DNA of 6,288 bases from an uncultured Mollicutes bacterium (GTDB lineage: Bacteria > Bacillota_I > Bacilli_A > RFN20 > CAG-826). The stretch is from positions 1 through 6,288 of the forward strand of contig UQFQ01000038.1 of assembly GCA_900540395.1 (NCBI GenBank), written 5' to 3'. This document shows, piece after piece, positions 1 to 6,232 of this stretch. Every line of letters starts with the position of its first letter. Positions within the stretch are counted from its first letter, which is position 1. Below the pieces are notes generated by a model. The model saw nothing but the letters and a program-made list of their open reading frames with translations. It did no database searches and was not told where the DNA came from. The translations under genes were made by a program, and so were the position numbers.

Positions 1-23
1 ATATTTGTACAATACATAAAATA

Positions 24-62
24 AAAAACACACAGCTTTACCTCTCAAAACTGTGCGTTTTT
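24..62 (-). terminator. Rho-independent terminator closing the minus-strand gene block
   Basis: On the minus strand the arms AAAAACGCACAG and CTGTGTGTTTTT pair over 12 positions, with one G-U wobble, around a 15-base loop. A T run follows the second arm. The hairpin lies about 105 bases after the TAG stop of the distal ATPase gene, where a terminator for that transcript is expected. On the plus strand the same stem has one A-C mismatch but is also followed by a T run, so it may work weakly in both directions. Confidence 0.8.
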
Positions 63-81
63 AAAATTTTCTACTTTCTTG

Positions 82-145
82 CGATAGCCCTAAATGGCGA
101 ATTGTTTTTTAGATTTTTGGCGAAATGTTTTTTTAGAAACTATCG
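82..145. repeat. Two direct repeats bounded by a 6-bp inverted repeat
   Basis: Two near-identical units, TGGCGAATTGTTTTTTAGA at 95-113 and TGGCGAAATGTTTTTTTAGA at 118-137, lie 23 bp apart. They are enclosed by a perfect inverted pair, CGATAG at 82-87 and CTATCG at 140-145. The cluster sits between the stop of the distal ATPase gene and its terminator, so it would be part of that 3' untranslated RNA. I see no coding capacity. It could be a protein-binding site, an RNA stem with a large loop, or the worn end of an insertion element; the sequence does not decide between these. Confidence 0.5.
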
Positions 146-168
146 GATGAATTGACCAATTAATACTT

Positions 169-1572
169 CTAATTGAAACTTCCAATCAATTTATCTAAAT
201 AATCACTTCCACCTTCTTTTAAAGCGTCCAAGAAAAAAGAAAAATAATAAAATGGAATAGTTAGTATTAAATTATTTTTATCAAAACCACATTGATTTGA
301 AGAAACTTTAATAACCACGTCTTTTTTATTATGTTGTCGAAATTCTTCTAAAGAATTTAATTTACCTCTGCTCTTTTTTACATCTATAGGAATTATTCTT
401 GAATCAATATCTAAAATAAATTCAAACTCGCTATTTCTTTTGCCTTTCCAATAAAAAAGGTTATAACCTCTGGCAGAAAGTTCGGTGCTTACGTAGTTTT
501 CATAAAATATATCAGATAAAGAATTCATGTCATTAAAGAAGAAAGTTTTAGCGTTCATACCACTTTGATGTGTAAAGATGCCACTATCAGCAAGATATAA
601 TCTCATTAATGAATCTTCCTCTTTAATAAGCGGACTTCTTATTTTTTCTTTAAGTAAAAATGATTGATTGACAACTCTTGCTTCCACTAGCCAAGCAATT
701 GGATTTATCATATCTCTTCCTCGAGCACCATTAACAGATAATGAGAATTTAAAGTTCTTATTTTCTTTATTCAACTGCTTATAAATGTCGTTATAAACAT
801 GTCTACTTCTAATTATTGATTCAGGAGAAGCTTGATAAAGATCCATATCCGCTAAATAATTATCATAAATCTCATTTATTTTTTTAATAGACAAGTTATA
901 AGCTCGATATTTATCGCCAGATTCATTAATAAAAGTTTCTACTACTTCTGGCATTCCGCCAATAAATAAATAATCATTAAACACTTTTAATAGTTCTTCA
1001 TGAACCTCATAATCAATAGTTATATTGTTTTTAAAATGTGTCTTTAGATAGTCATAAAGACTTTTATTATAGTTATAAACAAACTCATCAAAAGTTAAAG
1101 GATACATATATAGTTGATTTATTTTGCCAACAGGAAAAATAAACTTACTATTTTGAGTATTTACACCACGCTTATGAGCGTCTCTAAAAATTTTAAGCCT
1201 GACTAAAGACCCAGTTACTATTAAAGGTATATCACGTCTTTTCTCACAAAAATGTTTCATCATTTTAACAAGTGGTAAACATTCTTGTGCTTCATCAAAT
1301 ATTAACAAGTGTTTGCCATCATCATTAAAACGGTAGTTAATTTTTAAATAATCTAATACTTTATCAAGGGAAGGGTTTTTCAAAGCATATTGAGTAAAAC
1401 TTGTATCATCTGAACAATCAATTCGTAAATACTTTCCTTTATAAAAATTCTTTGCAAAAAGCTCCTCAATTAGATAAGTTTTACCAACTTGGCGGGCACC
1501 CCATACCATTAAAGGCTTTTTATTAGTGTCGTTATTCCGTGCAATTAAATCATTTAAATACTTTCTTTCCAT
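169..1572 (-). CDS. AAA ATPase with C-terminal DUF4143 (PD-(D/E)XK-like) domain, distal copy
   Basis: This is a 467-residue cytosolic ATP-binding protein of the widespread AAA-ATPase/DUF4143 family, whose cellular role is not established. The N-terminal ATPase domain shows Walker A GARQVGKT (residues 25-32), Walker B LLIFDEAQ (89-96) and a sensor-like TGS (120-122). The family signature GGMPEVV follows at 205-211. The C-terminal domain (about 330-440) has the nuclease-like pattern of this family: YEN near 358-360, SEFEF at 381-385 and IPIDVKK at 394-400, with Asp397 and Lys399 in the D/E-x-K position. The common EIDF is replaced by EFEF. Length is normal for the family and the protein looks intact. 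The ATG is chosen because MERKYL matches the usual family N-terminus. No Shine-Dalgarno sequence precedes it. Five direct repeats begin 13 bases upstream. It is a divergent paralogue of the neighbouring ATPase, not a recent duplicate. Family assignment is firm; nuclease activity is unproven. Confidence 0.93.
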   Translation of the reverse strand: MERKYLNDLIARNNDTNKKPLMVWGARQVGKTYLIEELFAKNFYKGKYLRIDCSDDTSFTQYALKNPSLDKVLDYLKINYRFNDDGKHLLIFDEAQECLPLVKMMKHFCEKRRDIPLIVTGSLVRLKIFRDAHKRGVNTQNSKFIFPVGKINQLYMYPLTFDEFVYNYNKSLYDYLKTHFKNNITIDYEVHEELLKVFNDYLFIGGMPEVVETFINESGDKYRAYNLSIKKINEIYDNYLADMDLYQASPESIIRSRHVYNDIYKQLNKENKNFKFSLSVNGARGRDMINPIAWLVEARVVNQSFLLKEKIRSPLIKEEDSLMRLYLADSGIFTHQSGMNAKTFFFNDMNSLSDIFYENYVSTELSARGYNLFYWKGKRNSEFEFILDIDSRIIPIDVKKSRGKLNSLEEFRQHNKKDVVIKVSSNQCGFDKNNLILTIPFYYFSFFLDALKEGGSDYLDKLIGSFN

Positions 1573-1578
1573 GAAATA

Positions 1579-1606
1579 ATTCTACAATTAATTGCACATT
1601 TTACAA
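1579..1606 (-). promoter_or_regulatory. Candidate promoter of the distal ATPase, inside the last repeat unit
   Basis: On the minus strand TTGTAA (1606-1601) and TAGAAT (1584-1579) are separated by 16 bases and resemble sigma-A -35 and -10 boxes. The -10 box ends six bases before the ATG, so transcription would start at or next to the start codon and the mRNA would be leaderless. The repeat unit nearest the gene covers the -35 box and the spacer, so anything bound there would block RNA polymerase. Inferred from consensus only. Confidence 0.4.
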
Positions 1607-1740
1607 GATATAACACTATATTAATTGCACATTTTTGCAACTTATAATGAGCTATTAATTGCACATTTTTGCAACATATTATCAGCAATTAATTGCACAT
1701 TTTTACAATATATAGCAACCAATTAATTGCACATTTTTCA
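1586..1740. repeat. Array 1: five direct repeats, period 33-34 bp, upstream of the distal ATPase
   Basis: Five copies of AATTAATTGCACATTTT (first base A or C-flanked T in some copies) have TTAATTGCACAT starting at 1588, 1621, 1655, 1689 and 1723, giving spacings of 33, 34, 34 and 34. Conservation runs on through TTNCAA in the first four copies. The spacers are about 12-14 bp, differ in sequence, and each holds a TATA-like stretch. Copies 2 and 3 contain the inverted pair TTGCA/TGCAA with a six-base loop. The array fills nearly the whole 198-bp gap between the two ATPase genes. It looks like a multi-site operator or iteron cluster. The spacers are far too short and too similar in composition for CRISPR. 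Confidence 0.93.
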
Positions 1741-1770
1741 GATTAAATTTCTTTGAAAGTCCATAAATCA

Positions 1771-3123
1771 CTATTCATATTCACCTTTAAAGAAGACACT
1801 TAAAAAATGAGGCAAAGAATAATATTTATCATTTTTTGATACATTACCATCATAAAATTTTATTCCTTCATCGCATTCATAAATAGGATTAGTCAAAACT
1901 TCTTTTAAAGATTTACTGTTTCCATTTGTAGCTTTAATTTCAATAGGTAAAACCTTTCCATTACGTCTACTAATAAAATCAATCTCTAATGTACTATTCT
2001 TTTTACGGTAATAATATAAATCAAGATTACTTTTATTAAAGGTTTCAGCAAATAAATTTTCAAATATTGCTCCTTTATATATATATAAGTTATCAGTAAG
2101 TATATCCTTAATGGTACCTTGTTCATTCATAGCTACCAATAGTCCAATATCTGCTAAATATATTTTAAATTGATCTTCAATTACGTTGGTTTTTAATGGC
2201 AGTTCCAAACACTTTAAATTATAAGATTTAACAATAAGTCCATAATCTTCTAACCATGTTAAAGCTTTTAAGTATTCACTATTTGAAATCTTTCCTTCGA
2301 TTCTACTATACATAAATTTCTTATTCTCACTAGATAATTGGTTTGGAATCGAATTAAACGCAATTTCTAAAACTCCTTTTTCTTTAAAATTAGTTTTAAG
2401 CGAACCATCATCTAATAGATTTTTACCAAAGTCAGCTTCCATCGAAGATAAAATGTTTTTTTGAATTAAATACGTCCTTTGAAAATTTCTATTTTTAACA
2501 AAATCAGAAACCACTTCTGGCATTCCACCAACAACTACGTATTGCAAATAAAGTTTTCTGACTTCTTCATAAATTCCTGGATTAATTGGTCTTTTTCTTA
2601 AATAGCAATCTTTCAAATAATCAGTCAATTCTTCGCTTTTGCCTAATGCCCATAAAAATTCCTCAAAATCCATTGCTTTCATGACAACATTTTCTTCAAA
2701 GCCTACAGGTATTCCTCTTGATTTATCATTGATATGATAACCTTTAACACCTAGCAAGGAACCAGTTGCTATAACTTCATATCTACCATCTATTTCAAAA
2801 TATTTGAGTGAACTTCGTGCATTTTGGCAATCTTGAATTTCGTCAAAAATTATAACCGTTTCATATGGTATAAACTTAACATTTGGTAGTATTGCAGTTA
2901 AATAAGTTGTTATTTCATCAATATTAAAATCGCCATTAAAAGCTAATTGAGCATTTTTGTTCTCTCGAAAATCTATGTAGACAACATTCTTTTTATAGTT
3001 CTTAGCAAATTCTAAAACGGATGTTGTTTTACCAACTTGCCTTAATCCTGAAATGATTAAAGGATGATGCTTTTCTTTGCTAGACCATTCGATTAATTTT
3101 TGTTGAATTTTTCTTTTAAACAC
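1771..3123 (-). CDS. AAA ATPase with C-terminal DUF4143 (PD-(D/E)XK-like) domain, proximal copy
   Basis: This 450-residue protein belongs to the same AAA-ATPase/DUF4143 family as its downstream neighbour and is expected in the cytosol; its role is unknown. Walker A is GLRQVGKT (26-33), Walker B VIIFDEIQ (90-97), the sensor-like TGS is at 120-122 and GGMPEVV at 199-205. The C-terminal domain keeps the full nuclease-like set: FEN at 354-356, EIDF at 380-383 and LPIEIK at 392-397, with Glu395 and Lys397 in the D/E-x-K position. The start codon is GTG at 3123-3121, supported by AGAGG eight bases upstream (3136-3132), a canonical ribosome-binding site unlike those of the other genes here. A possible -10 box, TATGAT (3156-3151), lies in the leader, but I see no convincing -35. 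A five-copy repeat array lies upstream. No terminator is visible after the TAG stop, so readthrough into the distal ATPase gene is possible. Confidence 0.93.
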   Translation of the reverse strand: MFKRKIQQKLIEWSSKEKHHPLIISGLRQVGKTTSVLEFAKNYKKNVVYIDFRENKNAQLAFNGDFNIDEITTYLTAILPNVKFIPYETVIIFDEIQDCQNARSSLKYFEIDGRYEVIATGSLLGVKGYHINDKSRGIPVGFEENVVMKAMDFEEFLWALGKSEELTDYLKDCYLRKRPINPGIYEEVRKLYLQYVVVGGMPEVVSDFVKNRNFQRTYLIQKNILSSMEADFGKNLLDDGSLKTNFKEKGVLEIAFNSIPNQLSSENKKFMYSRIEGKISNSEYLKALTWLEDYGLIVKSYNLKCLELPLKTNVIEDQFKIYLADIGLLVAMNEQGTIKDILTDNLYIYKGAIFENLFAETFNKSNLDLYYYRKKNSTLEIDFISRRNGKVLPIEIKATNGNSKSLKEVLTNPIYECDEGIKFYDGNVSKNDKYYSLPHFLSVFFKGEYE

Positions 3124-3179
3124 TTTAACTGCCTCTGGAATAATTTTACTATCATAATTAGTTTTTTAAAAGATGATTT

Positions 3180-3330
3180 CAAAATTTTATGAGCGAGTTT
3201 TTTGAAAAATCTCAAATTTTATGAGCGACTTTTTTGGAGAATCTCAAATTTTATGAGCGAGTTTTTTTGAAAATTACAAATTTTATGAGCAAGTTTTTTG
3301 AAATTACAAATTTTATGAGCGAGTTTTATT
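3180..3330. repeat. Array 2: five direct repeats, period about 32 bp, upstream of the proximal ATPase
   Basis: Five copies of CAAATTTTATGAGCGAG followed by a T run have TTTTATGAGC starting at 3185, 3217, 3249, 3281 and 3311 (spacings 32, 32, 32, 30). The core ATGAGC is invariant. Copy 4 reads GCAAG and copy 2 GCGACT where the others read GCGAGT. Most copies continue into TTGAAAAT or a close variant, so nearly the whole period is repeated. The spacing is close to three DNA helical turns, which would place bound proteins on one face. The array starts about 57 bases upstream of the GTG of the proximal ATPase. It shares no core sequence with the array before the other ATPase gene. Confidence 0.93.
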
Positions 3331-3449
3331 TTTTCAAACTAAAATTCAGGATTTATCTGTCTCCTTAATTACTTATTTCAAGGTATTAGAAATGCCTAAT
3401 TTAACTATTCTAAATTTAAAATTTTTAAGGAATTGATAGAGTTAAATCA
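3331..3449. other. AT-rich intergenic spacer with no supported gene
   Basis: With the adjoining array and ATPase leader this makes a gene-free stretch of about 326 bases (3124-3449). Outside the array I see no open frame of note. A short hairpin, AGGTATT-AGA-AATGCCT (3381-3397), pairs better on the plus strand and lacks a T tract. A second pair, ATTTAACT (3399-3406) and AGTTAAAT (3440-3447), is AT-only in most positions with a loop of over 30 bases. Neither is a convincing terminator for the helicase gene. Confidence 0.5.
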
Positions 3450-4166
3450 TCACTCCTCTATTCTTAAGTCAATTAAAGGATCATCACTACCAATTTCATG
3501 AACTAAACTTTTTGCATATTTGCTATCAATAATTCTTAAAAGTGATTCTTCTTCATCCTTTTTAAACATGAATGGATTTAAATCACCAAAATAGATTATC
3601 TTTTCATCTATTAATATTAAATTTAAAGAAACTTTCTTAAAGTGAACTTTAACTAATTGGTTCTCGTTAAACTTAAATTCTAAGTTAGTATAAATATCTA
3701 AAGGTACATTTATATATTTAAGAAAAGAATAAATAGCATCTTCATAACCAAAACTAATAAAGAAAGAAACATTAGTTTTAGCTTTCGCAAAATCATTAAT
3801 TAAAGTTTTATAGTAATCTTTACGCGAGAAAATAATCTGTTCTTCTTCTTTTCTTTCACCTAAATAATAAAGCTTATGATATTTACTTAAGCGAATATTA
3901 AACATTCTTTCAAAAATTCCTATTTTTAAGTCGACAAAATCATAAACATGAACTTCTTTTTTGTTGTCGCTTTCTCGATGTAAACGACCAACATATTGTT
4001 GTAAGGTTCCTTCCCATTTAATAGGCATAGTAACAAAAAGAGTATCTAAACGAGTTAAGTCAAATCCTTCACCAATATATTTCCCAGTTGAAATGATTAA
4101 GACTTTTTCACCTTCATCTAAATTGTCTAGAAAATTTTTAAAAGCATCTTGCTCTTTTTTTGACAT
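3450..4166 (-). CDS. C-terminal fragment of the frameshifted TOTE-type primase-helicase (motifs V, VI and tail)
   Basis: This is the downstream part of the primase-helicase, 238 residues if read from the ATG at 4166. It carries the second half of the SF2 helicase RecA2 domain: motif V GEGFDL (32-37) and motif VI QQYVGRLHR (56-64) with the arginine-finger residues. The tail (about 125-238) resembles a phospholipase D-like module. LILID and GDLNPF (183-199) align by eye with the LIIDD...GSxN pattern, but the catalytic His and Lys appear replaced by Ser180 and Asn182. The same frame continues upstream of the ATG without a stop to 4220 and encodes GLIKAKSDFKNIYLINGS, which joins naturally to motif IV of the preceding fragment. 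The ATG is therefore probably not a true start and has only a weak GGA before it. The gene ends on tandem TGA TGA. Alone, this fragment cannot bind ATP as a helicase because motifs I and II lie in the other fragment. Confidence 0.85.
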   Translation of the reverse strand: MSKKEQDAFKNFLDNLDEGEKVLIISTGKYIGEGFDLTRLDTLFVTMPIKWEGTLQQYVGRLHRESDNKKEVHVYDFVDLKIGIFERMFNIRLSKYHKLYYLGERKEEEQIIFSRKDYYKTLINDFAKAKTNVSFFISFGYEDAIYSFLKYINVPLDIYTNLEFKFNENQLVKVHFKKVSLNLILIDEKIIYFGDLNPFMFKKDEEESLLRIIDSKYAKSLVHEIGSDDPLIDLRIEE

Positions 4167-4209
4167 TGATCCATTAATTAGATATATGTTTTTAAAATCT
4201 GACTTAGCT

Positions 4210-4223
4210 TTAATAAGCCCTTA
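4210..4223 (-). other. Frameshift site splitting the primase-helicase
   Basis: Both frames are open together only here. The upstream frame reads ...EILLRAY and stops at TAA (4212-4210). The downstream frame is closed by TAA at 4223-4221. Removing one base from the A pair or the GGG run (4222-4218) gives a continuous ...EILLGLIKAKSDF or ...EILLRLIKAKSDF, which reads well as the helix after motif IV. The lesion is thus a single-base insertion confined to about ten bases. The region has no long homopolymer or known slippery heptamer. The site does read TTA AGG, which loosely recalls +1 shift sites with a slow AGG codon. Confidence 0.85.
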
Positions 4224-6177
4224 ATAATATTTCACTATGTTCAATTCTTTCGGTTAAAACTAAAATATTATGTTTGTTAATTAAAGGAAGAAGAGTATTT
4301 AAAATAAGTTCATTTCTATCTTGATCAAGATATAACTCATTAATAAGCTTATTATAATCAATTCGGCCTTTTACTGACTCAAAATCATGCAAATCTCGAT
4401 TAAAATTTGTAATTATTGGATGTAATATTCTTTTAAAAGAACTATTAGTTTCTTTAACTTCATATAAAACATCACCAAGCAATTTTTTAATTCGGTTTTC
4501 GTTTTTATCACTTCTTTTTAGCGTTGCGGTTAAGCCATACATTCTTCTAGAATGGAGTTTTCTTACAGAAGAAAGCAAAGTATCAGCTGCTACATGATGA
4601 ACTTCATCAATTATTACAAGTCCATATTTTGAGTAAATGCTTTCATCCATTTCTTTACTTTCTAAAGACTTAATTGAAACAATATCAACTTTACCAGTTA
4701 ACTTTCTTTTGCCAGTTTTAAAAATACCAATATCTTCTTCTTTTAAATCAGTAAAAGAAAGTATCTTTTCTTTCCACTGGTCAATCAAAGTTAATTTTTC
4801 TACTAGGATTAATGTGTTTCTTTTAATCTCACTCATTAAAGATATAGCTAATATTGTTTTACCAAAAGCAGTTGGTGCTACAAGGATTCCATTGTCTTTT
4901 TCTAACATCACTTTTTGAGCTTTTGCTTGTTCAGCTTTTAAAGTTCCTAAAAAGTTAATATCAATTACTTCTCCTTCTATTCTTTTATCAATGATCTTAT
5001 AGTCAACGTGTTTTAAATTTAAAGCATTAATTAAAGTATCAAGTACTCCTCGAGGTAAAGAAACCTCTAAATCATCTTCTTCATATAATTTAAAAAAGAT
5101 TGGTTCTTTAAAAGTAGATAAACCTTTACTTTGATATTCAAAGTAAGTTGGATTATATAAAGAAGAAATACTTTTTAAATAGTTTAAAGAAACTTCAGTT
5201 AATTTACTTTTATTTATTCTAATTGTGTTATCAATAAGAAGAGTTAAACCTTTTTTGAAGTCTTTAGCTTCAAAAAACACTTTCTTTCCTAGTAAAAATT
5301 CACTCTTCTTCTCTTCTTCATATATCTTGTTAAGTAATTGATTGTAAGTAAATAAATCGACCTTTTTGACACTAGCTAAATAACCAAATTGATTTTGATA
5401 TTTTTCAAAATACTCATCAACAAATATGGTTGTATTTTGACTAGCCATCTTTCCAGAAAGAGGAAGAGCAATTAAAGAACCAAATTTATTACTATCTTGA
5501 GTCTTGTCTTGATTAGGCACTAAACGATCAAAAGAATCTAAATTATCGATATAGCCTTTTTCAAAAGCTTCATTTAACAAAAAGTGAGCAATCTTTCGAG
5601 CACCTTTGGCTAAAACCCATTCATCAAAAAATATCCAAAAATGAGCACCATTTCCAGACTTTGATATTTCAATTGCTCCATCAATTCCATAATAAGAGGC
5701 AATCTCTTTTGCTTTTAAGACCTCTTTTTTATAGTCTTTTTCATCAAAATCTAAAGCAATGAGTTTTACTCTTTCATTGTCTTTAATCGGATATAAGCCT
5801 AAAGAGATTTCGCCTTTTAAATGCTTTAAAACTATCTCTTTATTATATTTAGCATAGTTTGCTCTTTTACACTCCTTACACTTTTTCTTTTCTAAAAGTA
5901 AACATCCTTCTTTAAACTTATTTAAACATAAAGGCGCATAGGCAATTTTGTTTTGTGCTTTATTAAAATACTCTTCTGCTACATAATCTGGATTACCTTG
6001 AAAATAAGAAAAGTAGATATCTATCTTTTCTTCTTTATTATAGTTTTCAAAAGCTTTTTCTTCACTATTTAAAGAAATGCCGTGCAAATCTAAAAGATTT
6101 TTAAGTTTTTCATTTTCTTCTTTTAACTTATTTATTTCTTTAATAAGTTCTTCTTTTGAGTAATTTTGATATTCCAT
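4210..6177 (-). CDS. TOTE-type archaeo-eukaryotic primase / DEVH-box SF2 helicase, N-terminal part (frameshifted)
   Basis: This 655-residue protein combines a DNA primase-like nucleotidyltransferase with an SF2 helicase, an architecture Pfam/NCBI name after TOTE conflict systems, predicted from comparative genomics to act against invading DNA or RNA. Domains in order: a short coiled coil (about 8-30); a Cys cluster C84, C92, C100, C103 of zinc-binding type; the AEP domain with catalytic LDFDEKD (142-148), the S-x-H-like motif SGNGAHFW (174-181) and the conserved stretch 217-240 ending in LIALPL; a linker; then RecA1 with Walker A APTAFGKT (434-441), DEVHH (524-528) and motif III LTATLKRSD (549-557), and motif IV ILVLTER (638-644). 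It ends early at TAA because of a one-base frameshift; the intact locus would span 3450-6177 and encode about 908 residues, a normal family length. The primase half is complete, so a truncated product could keep primase activity but not helicase activity. There is no Shine-Dalgarno; a -10 box lies ten bases before the ATG. Confidence 0.92.
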   Translation of the reverse strand: MEYQNYSKEELIKEINKLKEENEKLKNLLDLHGISLNSEEKAFENYNKEEKIDIYFSYFQGNPDYVAEEYFNKAQNKIAYAPLCLNKFKEGCLLLEKKKCKECKRANYAKYNKEIVLKHLKGEISLGLYPIKDNERVKLIALDFDEKDYKKEVLKAKEIASYYGIDGAIEISKSGNGAHFWIFFDEWVLAKGARKIAHFLLNEAFEKGYIDNLDSFDRLVPNQDKTQDSNKFGSLIALPLSGKMASQNTTIFVDEYFEKYQNQFGYLASVKKVDLFTYNQLLNKIYEEEKKSEFLLGKKVFFEAKDFKKGLTLLIDNTIRINKSKLTEVSLNYLKSISSLYNPTYFEYQSKGLSTFKEPIFFKLYEEDDLEVSLPRGVLDTLINALNLKHVDYKIIDKRIEGEVIDINFLGTLKAEQAKAQKVMLEKDNGILVAPTAFGKTILAISLMSEIKRNTLILVEKLTLIDQWKEKILSFTDLKEEDIGIFKTGKRKLTGKVDIVSIKSLESKEMDESIYSKYGLVIIDEVHHVAADTLLSSVRKLHSRRMYGLTATLKRSDKNENRIKKLLGDVLYEVKETNSSFKRILHPIITNFNRDLHDFESVKGRIDYNKLINELYLDQDRNELILNTLLPLINKHNILVLTERIEHSEILLRAY

Positions 6178-6187
6178 TTATAAAGAA

Positions 6188-6214
6188 ATTATAGCAAGGA
6201 ATGTGTAATTTCAA
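6188..6214 (-). promoter_or_regulatory. Promoter of the primase-helicase gene, extended -10 type
   Basis: On the minus strand a perfect TATAAT (6193-6188) is preceded by TGC, giving the extended -10 TGnTATAAT. TTGAAA (6214-6209) lies 15 bases upstream as a -35, shorter than the usual 17, which the extended -10 can offset. Only ten bases separate the -10 box from the ATG at 6177, so the 5' leader would be about zero to five bases. No Shine-Dalgarno fits in it, so translation would be leaderless or nearly so. Confidence 0.65.
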
Positions 6215-6232
6215 AACCAGTGATATTATAAA

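Noticed and set aside
1586..1740. CRISPR array
   Set aside because: The units repeat regularly, but the spacers are only 12-14 bp, are AT-rich and resemble each other, and there is no cas gene. The same applies to 3180-3330.
3381..3397. Terminator of the primase-helicase gene
   Set aside because: The hairpin AGGTATT/AATGCCT has a C-A mismatch on the minus strand and no T tract follows, so it does not support termination in the required direction.
4164..4166. Independent start of a separate helicase-like gene
   Set aside because: Family-like sequence continues in frame upstream of this ATG to 4220, and only a weak GGA precedes it. A broken single gene explains the data better, although internal initiation cannot be excluded.
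4210..4223. Well-defined programmed +1 frameshift signal
   Set aside because: TTA AGG G only loosely resembles known +1 sites. The P-site Leu tRNA would pair poorly after the slip, and no upstream Shine-Dalgarno stimulator is in place, so I kept this only as one possibility.
3961..4224. Plus-strand open frame of 87 codons
   Set aside because: It lies antisense over the helicase motif V/VI region, has a low-complexity composition and matches no recognisable domain; it is a shadow of the minus-strand gene.
4637..4918. Plus-strand open frame of 93 codons
   Set aside because: It is antisense to the Walker A to DEVH region of the primase-helicase, with no start context or domain of its own.
3450..6177. 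Mycoplasma genetic code (TGA = Trp)
   Set aside because: Trp in conserved motifs is coded by TGG, and the helicase frame ends on two consecutive TGA codons right where the domain ends, so TGA works as stop.
6225..6230. Alternative -10 box (second TATAAT) for the primase-helicase
   Set aside because: No -35-like hexamer sits at the expected distance and it lacks the TGn extension; the TATAAT nearer the gene is better supported.
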